Shown here piece after piece: positions 17,523 to 25,478 of a stretch of DNA of 34,949 nucleotides. The notes beneath the pieces were generated by a model. That model did not search any database and was not told the DNA's origin. It saw only the letters and a list, made by a program, of their open reading frames with translations. Both the position numbers and the translations under genes were made by a program. Numbering within the stretch: position 1 is the stretch's first letter; each line of letters begins with the position of its first letter. This DNA is from an uncultured Lachnospiraceae bacterium (GTDB lineage: Bacteria > Bacillota > Clostridia > Lachnospirales > Lachnospiraceae), in assembly GCA_947629585.1 (NCBI GenBank), contig CANREH010000024.1:1-34949 (forward strand). Reading direction: 5' to 3'.

Positions 17523-18524
17523 TTATATTACGTTCTCATAGCTTTCCGGGGTATAATGGATCACCCTGCTCCCGCCATTTTCAAATTGAAACGGGATTTC
17601 TAAAAAGCCTTCCATGGCGGAACGGACAGTATCCTGCTTCTCCGCAGGAACATAAAAAACAAGGAATCCTCCGCCGCCAGCTCCTAAAAGCTTTCCTCCC
17701 AGTGCACCGGCGTCCGTCCCTTTTTTATACAGCCCGTCAATACTGTCTGTGGAAACTGCCGCCCCGGTCTGACGCTTCAGTTTCCATGTATGATCAAGCA
17801 GCCTGCCAAAATCATCTAAATCTGCACCTTTATCTGTAAGGACTTTTTCCGCCTCATCCACAAGGGTGTACATTTCCTTAAGCTGTGCTGTCTTATCCCT
17901 TCCATCCCGTGCATTCACTTTCTGGATCTCTGAGGAAAATCTGGTAAAGCCCGTAAAAAACATCATCAGACTCTCATTCAATTTCTGCTTTCTTTCCGGT
18001 GAAATGATAACCGGAAGAACCTCATAGCCGTCTGCATTGAAATTAATACGGTTCATGCCGCCGAAAGACGCCGCAATCTGATCCTGCCAGCCCCCGGCTT
18101 CCTTACACAGCACACGCTCCAAATAAATAGCCTCGTTTGCCAGCTTTTTTTTATCCGCATACTTTCCTTTAAGGGCATAAAAGGCATTCAGCATCCCAAC
18201 AGCAAAGGAACTGCTTGTCCCCAAACCGGAACGGGCCGGAAGATCCGCCTCATAGGTCAGCCGGATTTCATGCATATCTAACATCTTCATGGCATTGCGG
18301 ATTGCCGGGTGCTCAATATCCTCAACAGAAGTTACCCTCTCTGTTTTTGCATAAGACAACTCCGTGCTATAATCAAAAAAACGTGGGAGATGCCGTACAT
18401 TTACGTAGCAATACTTATCAAAAGTGCTCGACAGCACCGCACCGCCATTTTCCCGAAAATATTCTTCCATATCCGTGCCACCGCCAAAGAAAGACATGCG
18501 GAAAGGTGTTTTTGTAATAACCAT
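17523..18524 (-). CDS. hddA: D-glycero-D-manno-heptose 7-phosphate kinase (GHMP family)
   Basis: This 333-residue GHMP kinase starts ITKTPFRMSFFGGGTDMEEY and has the ATP-binding PARSGLGTSSSFAVG at 96-110; near the C-terminus GGKLLGAGGGGFLVFYVP closes the fold. The pattern fits HddA, which makes heptose 1,7-bisphosphate for GDP-D-alpha-heptose; fucokinase-like GHMP kinases are the nearest alternative, but the gmhA neighbour decides for heptose. It is the first gene of the capsule locus proper, about 105 bases downstream of the truncated recombinase. I saw no confident promoter in that gap. GAGGG lies six bases before the ATG. Confidence 0.87.
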   Translation of the reverse strand: MVITKTPFRMSFFGGGTDMEEYFRENGGAVLSSTFDKYCYVNVRHLPRFFDYSTELSYAKTERVTSVEDIEHPAIRNAMKMLDMHEIRLTYEADLPARSGLGTSSSFAVGMLNAFYALKGKYADKKKLANEAIYLERVLCKEAGGWQDQIAASFGGMNRINFNADGYEVLPVIISPERKQKLNESLMMFFTGFTRFSSEIQKVNARDGRDKTAQLKEMYTLVDEAEKVLTDKGADLDDFGRLLDHTWKLKRQTGAAVSTDSIDGLYKKGTDAGALGGKLLGAGGGGFLVFYVPAEKQDTVRSAMEGFLEIPFQFENGGSRVIHYTPESYENVI

Positions 18525-18629
18525 ATAATCCCTCTATTTATGATCATTTTTATTTTTGCTTCTTCATTTCCTAATGAAATTTTTTTTATAATATTTTAAA
18601 AATACTAAAATCAGCTAACTTTTTATTCT

Positions 18630-19370
18630 TTACTCCTCCATCCCCACATACGGGTAATAATCCTCCGCCCCCGGCATCTTCAAGCTGTGCAGCGTAATCT
18701 TCCCGGTATCTACCCCAACTTCCTCACATAACTGCTTAAACTCCCTCCATACATTCGAGCGGTTTATCAGTTTCCCTGTGGATGTCCGGATTAAGATTCC
18801 GGAGCTGATCCCTGCCAGCTTCATATAATTTTTTAATTCCACTAACAACTGTCTTGGGATCATGACGCAGATCTTATGCCGCCAGCGCTCGATTTCCATG
18901 CTTCCCTTTCTGACGGCTTCCGCAGTCAGCGCCGGGAGCTCGGAGTAGCGCAGATCCATATGACATAAAGTCTGGATCAGCATGGCAAGCCAGTATTTTT
19001 TCAGGTTCATGGCTTTATGGACAAGGATGGCATATTCATGCCTGGTGAGGCGCTTTTCCATCTTTTTCCCATACTGGTATTCCATCGTGTAGGATTTGAT
19101 CCCCAGCCCGTCCCAGTCCATTGCCTCGCAGAAGCTCCTTGCCGAGAGGACGAAGGTGTTCGCGCTGCTTTTCTTATAATTCTGATCCTCCACCAGCCAG
19201 GCCTTGAAGCCTTCTAGCGTTTCCTGGGTGACTTCCCTGCCATTTAAAAATTCCGCAAATCTTGCCACATTCCGGACATAGTGGCGCACGCTTTCCTCCG
19301 CCATCGTTTCCTTGCCCAGGAGGATCTGCTCATACTGCTTTAACCTCTCCGGCGTGATTGTCCTTTCCAT
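18630..19370 (-). CDS. Tyrosine recombinase lacking the catalytic C-terminus
   Basis: This protein of about 246 residues has the N-terminal SAM-like DNA-binding domain and most of a catalytic domain, and is clearly related to the complete recombinase at 20048-21130 (shared NRSNVWRE, for example). It carries the first catalytic Arg (DLRYSEL). The second box reads LHSLKMPG where the intact protein has PHNLRHLFA, so the Arg is replaced. The protein then ends after MPGAEDYYPYVGMEE, with no distal His and no nucleophilic Tyr. It should bind DNA but not recombine. The ATG at 19370 has GGAG at proper distance; another ATG lies two codons earlier. It lies between the invertible segment and hddA, so it would be the first gene read from the promoter in ON orientation. 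It may be a regulator, an accessory factor or a relic. Confidence 0.75.
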   Translation of the reverse strand: MERTITPERLKQYEQILLGKETMAEESVRHYVRNVARFAEFLNGREVTQETLEGFKAWLVEDQNYKKSSANTFVLSARSFCEAMDWDGLGIKSYTMEYQYGKKMEKRLTRHEYAILVHKAMNLKKYWLAMLIQTLCHMDLRYSELPALTAEAVRKGSMEIERWRHKICVMIPRQLLVELKNYMKLAGISSGILIRTSTGKLINRSNVWREFKQLCEEVGVDTGKITLHSLKMPGAEDYYPYVGMEE

Positions 19371-19525
19371 CTGCATCTCTCCTGTTTTCCTGTCTTATTT
19401 CCTTCCAACCAGCCTTTTTCTTACTGCCTACAGGAAAGGAAACCAAACACATTACCTCAAAATTCTGCTTCTTTCTTTGAAAATACAATTTTGGTTAATA
19501 TCAAAAGAAAACTAAGTTTATTTCT

Positions 19526-19554
19526 AGTATTTATCTTTCCTTTAATATTGTCTA
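19526..19554 (-). promoter_or_regulatory. Weak fixed promoter candidate for the truncated recombinase
   Basis: On minus, TAGACA (19549-19554) and AATACT (19526-19531) are 17 bases apart. The -35 touches the outer edge of the left inverted repeat, so this promoter would not flip and could be affected by recombinase binding. The -10 matches consensus only at four of six positions. Confidence 0.3.
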
Positions 19555-19575
19555 CTACATTTCGTTTAGAATGTA
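19554..19575 (+). repeat. Left inverted repeat (recombination site) of the invertible segment
   Basis: This 22-base site is the inverse of the one at 20042-20063 with one difference (21/22). Inside it, arms TACATTT (19556-19562) and GAATGTA (19569-19575) flank an asymmetric spacer CGTTTA (19563-19568). Two short inverted arms around a 6-base spacer is the core-site architecture of tyrosine recombinases. Confidence 0.85.
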
Positions 19576-19835
19576 CATGAATTTTCCGATGAATAATCGC
19601 TCACAAACGTTGATTTTAAAGGCATTTTAAAAAAATCGCGTGATTTTCATTTCAAGACGGAAAAGTGAGAGAAGATTTTCAAAAAAATAATGGATTTTCA
19701 GAAAATAGATGGATAGAAATTGTCTTATTTTGATTTTCTCATAGAAGAATTTTTTATTCCATACAGCTATCAAGGAGAAATTTATCTTGAATTACTATAT
19801 TTTTAGAAATTGATAAGAATACCTGCCTGACTGCC

Positions 19836-19860
19836 AAAAACCGCTTTTTTAAGCCAGTTT
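19836..19860 (-). terminator. Weak terminator-like hairpin in the invertible segment
   Basis: On minus, AAACTGGCTT can pair with AAGCGGTTT (one bulge, one wobble) around four A, and T bases follow. In the current orientation it would hinder read-through from the complete recombinase into the capsule genes; after inversion it would face the other way. The stem is imperfect, so this is tentative. Confidence 0.3.
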
Positions 19861-19993
19861 CAGCATCATTTATTTTTGCTTTATTTTTTTATATTTTAGG
19901 AAAATTTTCAAATCCAAAAGAGCTATTGCAACCACTTTTTTACACTTTTTAATAACTTCTAAGAAAGTTTTAACAAAATTTTTGAACTTTCTC

Positions 19994-20022
19994 TTGCATT
20001 TATCATCCTCTTGTGCTATCCT
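19994..20022 (+). promoter_or_regulatory. Invertible sigma-A promoter, extended -10 (currently pointing away from capsule)
   Basis: TTGCAT (19994-19999), a 17-base spacer, and TATCCT (20017-20022) preceded by TGC, giving an extended -10 on plus. The -10 ends 19 bases before the right inverted repeat. No gene starts downstream in this direction: it runs antisense into the end of the complete recombinase. It makes sense only if the segment flips. Confidence 0.7.
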
Positions 20023-20041
20023 AAAGGTGGTTGGTATTCAT

Positions 20042-20063
20042 TACATTCTAAACGGAATGTAGT
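20042..20063 (-). repeat. Right inverted repeat (recombination site), overlapping the recombinase stop
   Basis: This is the inverse of the left repeat with one mismatch. Arms TACATTC (20042-20048) and GAATGTA (20055-20061) flank the spacer TAAACG (20049-20054). The last five codons of the complete recombinase and its TAG lie inside the repeat. Because the TAG spans the spacer and the inner arm, both shared by the two sites, inversion leaves the stop codon in place. Confidence 0.85.
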
Positions 20064-21130
20064 GGATTTATTTTTTTCCCGGCTATCGACTTCCTGTGAT
20101 CAAATTCTGCAAGAATTTGACTACCTATGCACCCATTATTTGCGCTGCAAATTTTATTTTTTGGATTGTTCCCCTTCTTATTCCTATTCTTAATTTCCTT
20201 GTTTCTAATTCCCAAAGATTTCCTGCTTCCTTCCCTCGAAAAGATATCCCCCAGCGGCGGCACCATGTCCATTTTTTCCAGCTCTTTTTTGTGTTCTTTT
20301 CCTGTGGTGATAAGATAGATCCGGGTGGTTTCTATGCTGCTGTGTCCCAGGATGTCAGCAAGCTCCTCCAGATCTTTTTTTACCTGGTAGAAGCACTGTG
20401 CAAAAAGATGGCGCAGGTTATGCGGGAATACCTTTTCCAAATTGACCCCTGCCCCTTCGCAGAGATTTTTCATCTCCCTCCAGACATTGCTGCGGTTGAC
20501 GGCATTCCCGGAACGTGTCCGGAATACAATGCCTGTCCGGATTCCTTTCTGCTCTGCATATAATAAAAGCTGTTTCTGCAGTTCGGGCGGCAAAAGGACA
20601 GCACGCACTTTCCCTTTAGAATAGATAACCACGCTGCCTTCCCGGACCGCCTCTACTGTCAGGAAGGAAAGCTCTGATACCCGCATCCCGGTAGCGGCAA
20701 GCGTTTCCAGCAGGAAGTACAGCCGGATTTTTCCCTTCTTTCTGGCTTCTTTTAACAATTTTTTGTATTCTTCCTTGCTTAAGTATTTATTATCCGGATA
20801 GAACATGGCCTTCTGCACTTTATAGGTTTTTACCCGGAACTCATACCAGCCCTGGTGTTCCAGGAACTGGTTGATGTCAATCAACATGGAATTAATGCTG
20901 GAAACTTTATACCTTCCGCCTTCCAGCAGGCTTTTTTTATAATCAGCCACGATGTCTTTATCAAGTCCCTGCTCCATGGCATATGCCTTCAGTTTCCGAA
21001 TATTGCGGATATATTTTTCTATGGTGGATTTACTTTTTTCTTCCTTTACTAAATGAATCCTATAATCCTCCACCATTTCCTCTGTAATTCTGTATTCCCT
21101 GTTTTCTTCTATTTTTTTATTTTGTACCAT
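20048..21130 (-). CDS. Tyrosine recombinase, complete; likely invertase of the capsule promoter
   Basis: This 360-residue integrase-family recombinase has an N-terminal SAM-like core-binding domain (about 16-105) and a catalytic domain with all expected residues: R150 (TGMRVSEL), K172 or K174, H237 and R240 (PHNLRHLFA), H263 (LGHSS) and the nucleophile Y272 (TTRIYLI). The C-terminus extends some 85 residues past the Tyr in a basic, low-complexity tail (RNKEIKNRNKKGNN), unusual for Xer-type enzymes. Its end lies in the right inverted repeat. Family members cut two sites of the type seen here and rejoin them, inverting the DNA between inverted sites. The ribosome site before the ATG is weak, so expression may be low. 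Confidence 0.88.
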   Translation of the reverse strand: MVQNKKIEENREYRITEEMVEDYRIHLVKEEKSKSTIEKYIRNIRKLKAYAMEQGLDKDIVADYKKSLLEGGRYKVSSINSMLIDINQFLEHQGWYEFRVKTYKVQKAMFYPDNKYLSKEEYKKLLKEARKKGKIRLYFLLETLAATGMRVSELSFLTVEAVREGSVVIYSKGKVRAVLLPPELQKQLLLYAEQKGIRTGIVFRTRSGNAVNRSNVWREMKNLCEGAGVNLEKVFPHNLRHLFAQCFYQVKKDLEELADILGHSSIETTRIYLITTGKEHKKELEKMDMVPPLGDIFSREGSRKSLGIRNKEIKNRNKKGNNPKNKICSANNGCIGSQILAEFDHRKSIAGKKINPLHSV

Positions 21131-21258
21131 ACTTACTTTTGTGCCGAAAGTGGAAATTCACCTTCCTGCACTCTCCTTTCTCCTAACTTTTTTTTAATTT
21201 CAAAATTGAAGGTTTCGCATTAAGAAACATAAATTTTTAGCTGAATTCGAGAGCATCC

Positions 21259-22653
21259 TCACCCCTCTCCCGACAATACCTGATCTAACACCTTCGCTAA
21301 CGGCTCCATCGCATTCCTTGCCTCTTCTACGGTGTTTTTATCTGTCCCAAGCTCGATTAACAGGCTTTTTTCTTTGTAGTGCAGGTTATAACGGTACCCT
21401 TTGATATAAATCGGTTTTGCAAAATCCGGGTAAAGGGACATTGCCGCCAGCTTCATCTGTAAGCTGAACGCAAGGTTTCCCTGTAAGTTCGGGTTGTAGA
21501 GATACTGGATATCCCCGTTTTTATTCCTGCTGATCCCGTTAAACAGCATCATCTGCGCTGTTTTTTTTCCATTAATTGTGGTAATTCTTTTATTGCCCGA
21601 ATCTCTGTGCAGATCTATAATTACATTAATGGACGGATATTTTTTCAGCGCCTTCTCAATCCCGTCCGCCGCCTGGTTATAGGCCTTATTTCTGTCAAGG
21701 CTCCCGTTTACAATATCATACCTTGTTGTGTCGTGATAAACCTGATAGCCGTAGGTATTCTCTAAAATTTCCGTAAGAAGGCTCCCAAGCCCTACAACGG
21801 TATCCTCTGTTTTTCCTTTCCTGCTGTCGGAAAAGTTTTCCGAAGCATGGGTATGGTAAATCAGAATCTGCGGTTTTTCTTTTTTCTTTGTTTTTTTAAG
21901 CGTCATATCTTTTTTCAGCAGTTTTTCTACATTAAATATTTTTTTATCCGCTTTGGTGCTGCCGTCCACAATATAAAAATTGGACAATAAAAATTTTGCA
22001 TTTTTTTCTTCTTTTAACTGCGTGATTAACGCCTCGTTTTTTAATAGCTGATCCGCCGCCTCGTTTTCCGATAGTACGGAGGACATGTTATCTTCATAAT
22101 AAGATTCTCCCGCTATGTATTCCATGCTTTCTCCGTCGCCTTCAGCAACAGCTTCCGGCTCTTCTTCCTCCGTGGAAATACTCTCTTCCTCCTGCTCTTC
22201 TGCTATGCCCTCCTGCTTCTGCTTATTTTCCTCATAAACCATCTCGTCAAAATCCAAAACAGAAGCCGTTTCTTCCTTCGTATCTTTCTTTTTCCATATT
22301 AACGCTGTCTTTTTTTCTCTGTACCCCAAAGATTTCCCTGCCAGGTATTTCTGCGACGGCATTACCGCTTCTGAAATTTCCGCAAAAAGGCCGGAATCTG
22401 CCGATCCATCATCCAGAAAATCATACACCGGCATCAGCTCTTCTGCCAGACAGCGGATACCGCTCCGAAAAAATCCCTTCCGGCAGTTTTCCCAAAGCGT
22501 CTGATAACTTTCTTTTTTCTGCTTCAACGCAAGATCGGTAAACAGCACGCACACAAACGAAAGAAATAATAAGAACAGGGCAGCCGCCTTTTTCCCATGC
22601 AGCTTTCCTGTTCTTCCTAATGGATACCTAAAATAATTTTTTATTTTTTTCAA
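21259..22653 (-). CDS. spoIIP: Stage II sporulation protein P (SpoIIP)
   Basis: This protein of about 464 residues has a short basic N-terminus, one membrane segment (AALFLLFLSFVCVLFTDLAL, about 24-43), a long Glu/Ser-rich linker (about 120-205) and the SpoIIP catalytic domain with ILIYHTHASENF near 264-275 and VIIDLHRDSG further on. SpoIIP is an amidase and endopeptidase that thins septal peptidoglycan during engulfment, together with SpoIID and SpoIIM. I start it at a TTG at 22653, with GGGGAGG eight bases upstream; a TTG seven codons earlier lacks a site. It follows gpr on the same strand, as in other spore formers. No clear mother-cell (sigma-E) promoter was seen in the 190-base gap. Confidence 0.92.
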   Translation of the reverse strand: MKKIKNYFRYPLGRTGKLHGKKAAALFLLFLSFVCVLFTDLALKQKKESYQTLWENCRKGFFRSGIRCLAEELMPVYDFLDDGSADSGLFAEISEAVMPSQKYLAGKSLGYREKKTALIWKKKDTKEETASVLDFDEMVYEENKQKQEGIAEEQEEESISTEEEEPEAVAEGDGESMEYIAGESYYEDNMSSVLSENEAADQLLKNEALITQLKEEKNAKFLLSNFYIVDGSTKADKKIFNVEKLLKKDMTLKKTKKKEKPQILIYHTHASENFSDSRKGKTEDTVVGLGSLLTEILENTYGYQVYHDTTRYDIVNGSLDRNKAYNQAADGIEKALKKYPSINVIIDLHRDSGNKRITTINGKKTAQMMLFNGISRNKNGDIQYLYNPNLQGNLAFSLQMKLAAMSLYPDFAKPIYIKGYRYNLHYKEKSLLIELGTDKNTVEEARNAMEPLAKVLDQVLSGEG

Positions 22654-22843
22654 AGCAGATTTCCTCCCCGTCAATTAACTGTACCTGATATTTTTGCCAG
22701 TACAAGACGGAGGAATCCGGCATATGCCGATAGATGATAACTATGCTGACAGAAATAACTGATACAATCCTGCTGCTCACCGCCTATAAAGACAGAAGCA
22801 TCTTAGTATCATCATATGGGCTTTTCCCTGAAAATATGTGCCT

Positions 22844-23752
22844 TTACAGACCCGGCGCAAAGCATAAATTCAGGGCGTCCGCCAAAATATTGCTCATTCT
22901 GTCAATCGACTCGTCGATATTTTTGGGGGTGACAAACATATTTTTCGTACTTTCCTCCCGGATTTCCCGATGCAGGCTCTTAAGCTCTTCTTCGGAAAAG
23001 CCCTGCCCGGAAAGGACGGCATCCATAGTATCTTTTACAATCGTGGCGGCGTCCACAACCGTCGGGACGCCAATTGACAGGATTTTGACGCCAAGCGTTT
23101 CCTGATTTAATGCTTTTCTGTGGTTCCCGATGCCCGCTCCGGGGCAGATTCCCGTATCGGTAAGCTGTATTGTTGTGTTCAGCCTTTCAGTGCTGCGCGC
23201 CGCCAGTGCATCGATTAAAATGAGCAGCTCTGCCTTTGTCTCCCTTACAATCCCGGAAAGGATCTCAAACGACTCCATGCCGGTCTGCGCCATAACGCCG
23301 GGCGCAATCGCGCTGACCATTTCAAAACGGTGTTTTTTCTGGAAATCCTCTCCCAGCTCCTGAATCAAATGCCGCGTCACAAATAATTTTTCAATTACTT
23401 TCGGCCCGATGGAATCCGCCGTCACGTCCCGGTTCCCAAGCCCCGCAACTAAAATACGCTTTCCCCTGCACTCATTATCGCAAAGCTCTTTTACCTGTTT
23501 TGCAATTTCCTTTACTAAAATATCCTCTTCCCTCCGGCTGTTATTTAAATATTCTTTTGCCTCTACCGTGACATACACTCCTTTGGGTTTTCCCATCTGC
23601 TTCGCTCCCCGGTCGTCTTTAATTTCCACTTTGGAAATCCTGATTTCCGTATTTTCCGGACGGTATTCCGAAAGAACCACGCCGGATAATTCCACGTCAT
23701 CTTCCGGAAAGCTCTCCCGCACTTCCAGCGCCAGATCTGTCCTCTGCTCCAT
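22844..23752 (-). CDS. gpr: Germination protease GPR (A25)
   Basis: This protein of about 302 residues begins EQRTDLALEVRES, the region around the GPR self-processing site, and contains ILVAGLGNRDVTADSIGPK, SAIAPGVMAQTGMES, LILIDALAARSTERLNTT and GAGIGNHRKALN, all GPR signatures. GPR degrades small acid-soluble spore proteins on germination, giving amino acids and freeing DNA; it is made in the forespore as a zymogen. The ATG at 23752 is chosen because GGGGG lies eight bases upstream; two earlier ATG codons would overlap or precede that site. Its ribosome site lies in a strong hairpin (23757-23797). It directly precedes spoIIP. Confidence 0.93.
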   Translation of the reverse strand: MEQRTDLALEVRESFPEDDVELSGVVLSEYRPENTEIRISKVEIKDDRGAKQMGKPKGVYVTVEAKEYLNNSRREEDILVKEIAKQVKELCDNECRGKRILVAGLGNRDVTADSIGPKVIEKLFVTRHLIQELGEDFQKKHRFEMVSAIAPGVMAQTGMESFEILSGIVRETKAELLILIDALAARSTERLNTTIQLTDTGICPGAGIGNHRKALNQETLGVKILSIGVPTVVDAATIVKDTMDAVLSGQGFSEEELKSLHREIREESTKNMFVTPKNIDESIDRMSNILADALNLCFAPGL

Positions 23753-23756
23753 AAAC

Positions 23757-23797
23757 ATTCCCCCTTTTTTCCTTATTGTCTGCAAAAAAGGGGGAAT
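23757..23797 (-). promoter_or_regulatory. Hairpin covering the gpr ribosome binding site
   Basis: A perfect 14-base inverted repeat (23757-23770 with 23784-23797) with a 13-base loop lies between the reductase gene and gpr. The GGGGG ribosome site of gpr is in the 3' arm. No T run follows on either strand, so it does not look like a terminator; it could hide the ribosome site of read-through transcripts. Confidence 0.55.
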
Positions 23798-23801
23798 CAT
23801 T

Positions 23802-25340
23802 CTATGCCGTATAATATTTTTCCGCTAATTTTATCAAATCCTCATGGTGTCCCCTGATCCATTCCTGATAGGACATATGTTCGGCAGCGACCATCCTCCC
23901 AAGCTCTACTAAAAACTTCGGAATATCCTCCACCGCCATGGCCTTTCCTGTCTCCTGAATCGACTCTTTTCCCTGCAGCGCGCAGCCGCCTTCCGTAAAT
24001 AAAAATGCCGGAACCGTGCCTTCCTCTGTCTTTTTTACGCCGCCCCGGAACCCAATTTCCCCAATCTGGTGGGCAGCGCAGGAGGACGGGCAGCCCGAAA
24101 TATGGATTTTCGGCAGAACCTGATCCGCAAAATTTTCTTTTTTCACCGCTTCGATACACGCCTTTAAAAGCGCCTGGGAATCACGCACTCCGACCTGGCA
24201 GATAGAATTTCCAATGCAGGCAACGCTTGTCTCAAATACTGTCTCTGCGCCGTCCTTTGTTATTTCCCTGACTTTTTTGGCTTCCTCTGCCGTACAGTTA
24301 ATAATATACAGGGATTCTTCCGGCGTAATCCTTATCTCCGCCTCTTCCATGTCCTTTATCAGTTCATAAATCTCTTTTAATTTTTCCGGCTTTAAATCGC
24401 CGCCCGGCGGCTGGTAATAAACGGCATAAAGTCCTTCCTGCTTCTGCTCTATAATACGGTCGGATTCTGTTAAACTTCCGTTTCCTTTCTTTTTTACTTC
24501 CGGAATTTCTATGGACAAATCCAGATGTTCTTCCGCCAGCACTTTGGAAAGCTTCTCCCGGTAAGCCTTCTTGTAGCCTTCTGTCCCCAAAGACTCCTGT
24601 AAGTACCTTGTCCTTGCCTTTCCCCTGTTTTCATAATTGCCATAGCTGACAAACGTGTCCACCATCGCCTTGATATAATAGAGAATTTTTTCCGGCGGCA
24701 CCTGTTCCTCCGTCAGCACGCCCAGCTTCGGGCAATTCCCGAGCCCGCCTGCGGAATATACGTCAAACGTCCCGTCCGGGCGGGAGACAAATCCCAGATC
24801 CCGGAATGTCGCATGGGTAATATTTTCCTCGGAATTAGAAAAACAGACCTTAAGCTTCCTCGGAAATTTCACTGTCTTGATAAAATGAAACAGATATTCC
24901 CCCGCTGCCTGCGCATACGGCAGAACGTCAAAATTTTCCCCTTTTTCAACGCCGGATAACGGGGAAGCCATGACATTTCTCGGGAAATCCCCGCCGCCTC
25001 CGCGCGATATCATCCCGGCATCCCATGCCCCTTCAATAATCGAGCACAGAACGTCCGGTTCCAGGTTATGAATCTGAAGGGACTGGCAGGTTGTCAAATG
25101 AAGCTTGTCAATCCCATATTTTTCCACACAGTCAAGGACATATTTGATTTTCTCCTTTGTGAACTGTCCTCCCGTCATGCGCAGGCGCAGCATATGGTGC
25201 TTTCCGTCCCGCTGCGCATAGCTCCCGAATGCACCGGAAAATCCCTTATACTCCCCTTTGCTTACCTCACCGCTGTGGAACTTTTTCGTCATCTCATAAA
25301 ATTCCTCCAGATCCGGTTTAAACTCCTGTAAAAAATCCAT
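23802..25340 (-). CDS. Siroheme/4Fe-4S nitrite or sulfite reductase-like protein
   Basis: This 512-residue protein has the duplicated ferredoxin-like plus siroheme fold of NirA/sulfite reductases. The first half has RMTGGQFTKEKIKYV and HLTTCQSLQIHNL (about 54-92) and GGGGDFPRNVMASPLSG (about 114-130). The cluster ligands are C375 and C381 (CIGNSIC) and C417 and C421 (GCPSSC), the C-x5-C and C-x3-C pattern that binds 4Fe-4S and bridges to siroheme. It catalyses six-electron reduction of nitrite to ammonia or sulfite to sulfide; which one cannot be read here. No reductase partner is adjacent. The ATG has AAGGGA upstream. It precedes gpr by about 50 bases. Confidence 0.87.
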   Translation of the reverse strand: MDFLQEFKPDLEEFYEMTKKFHSGEVSKGEYKGFSGAFGSYAQRDGKHHMLRLRMTGGQFTKEKIKYVLDCVEKYGIDKLHLTTCQSLQIHNLEPDVLCSIIEGAWDAGMISRGGGGDFPRNVMASPLSGVEKGENFDVLPYAQAAGEYLFHFIKTVKFPRKLKVCFSNSEENITHATFRDLGFVSRPDGTFDVYSAGGLGNCPKLGVLTEEQVPPEKILYYIKAMVDTFVSYGNYENRGKARTRYLQESLGTEGYKKAYREKLSKVLAEEHLDLSIEIPEVKKKGNGSLTESDRIIEQKQEGLYAVYYQPPGGDLKPEKLKEIYELIKDMEEAEIRITPEESLYIINCTAEEAKKVREITKDGAETVFETSVACIGNSICQVGVRDSQALLKACIEAVKKENFADQVLPKIHISGCPSSCAAHQIGEIGFRGGVKKTEEGTVPAFLFTEGGCALQGKESIQETGKAMAVEDIPKFLVELGRMVAAEHMSYQEWIRGHHEDLIKLAEKYYTA

Positions 25341-25393
25341 ATCATCATCCCTTCCCTTCTGTCATTAAAAACGGTAATATAATACCAAAACCT

Positions 25394-25426
25394 AAAAAGA
25401 CTGGCAGGGCAATTTCCTGCCAATCT
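25394..25426 (-). terminator. Terminator after the DUF6033 gene
   Basis: On minus, AGATTGGCAGG pairs with CCTGCCAGTCT (one G-U) around a 7-base loop and is followed by five T. It lies 53 bases after the DUF6033 stop and separates it from the reductase gene. Confidence 0.8.
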
Positions 25427-25478
25427 TTCTAAATTTCTCTTACTATGACCTATGTAAACATTTGATAACCTGTACGCT

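Larger units (their letters stand above)
19569..20048. other. Invertible promoter segment (~480 bp) between two recombinase genes
   Basis: The segment is enclosed by inverted recombination sites (19554-19575 and 20042-20063), with a recombinase gene on each side. It is AT-rich and contains no plausible gene. It holds one good outward-pointing promoter near its right end and a hairpin followed by T bases that reads as a weak terminator on minus. As sequenced the promoter points toward the 3' end of the complete recombinase gene, antisense to it. Inversion would move the -10 to about 19595-19600, pointing at the truncated recombinase and capsule locus, with a leader of about 210 bases. Layout is known in type from invertible promoters of gut bacteria; the switching itself is inferred. 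Confidence 0.8.

Noticed and set aside
18525..18629. Promoter directly before hddA
   Set aside because: The gap is AT-rich and offers several -10-like strings, but none has a credible -35 at the right distance.
19377..20047. Insertion sequence or attachment site of a prophage between the recombinases
   Set aside because: The paired sites are inverted rather than direct, no phage or transposase genes are present, and the promoter layout fits inversion better.
20096..20563. Plus-strand frame of 155 codons opposite the recombinase
   Set aside because: It is antisense to the intact recombinase; hydrophobic composition comes from complementing Lys/Glu codons. The flipped-out promoter does read this way, but no ribosome site was seen, so I treat it as antisense RNA at most.
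22718..22729. Perfect palindrome CGGCATATGCCG upstream of spoIIP as a regulator site
   Set aside because: It is short, single and not placed at a recognisable promoter.
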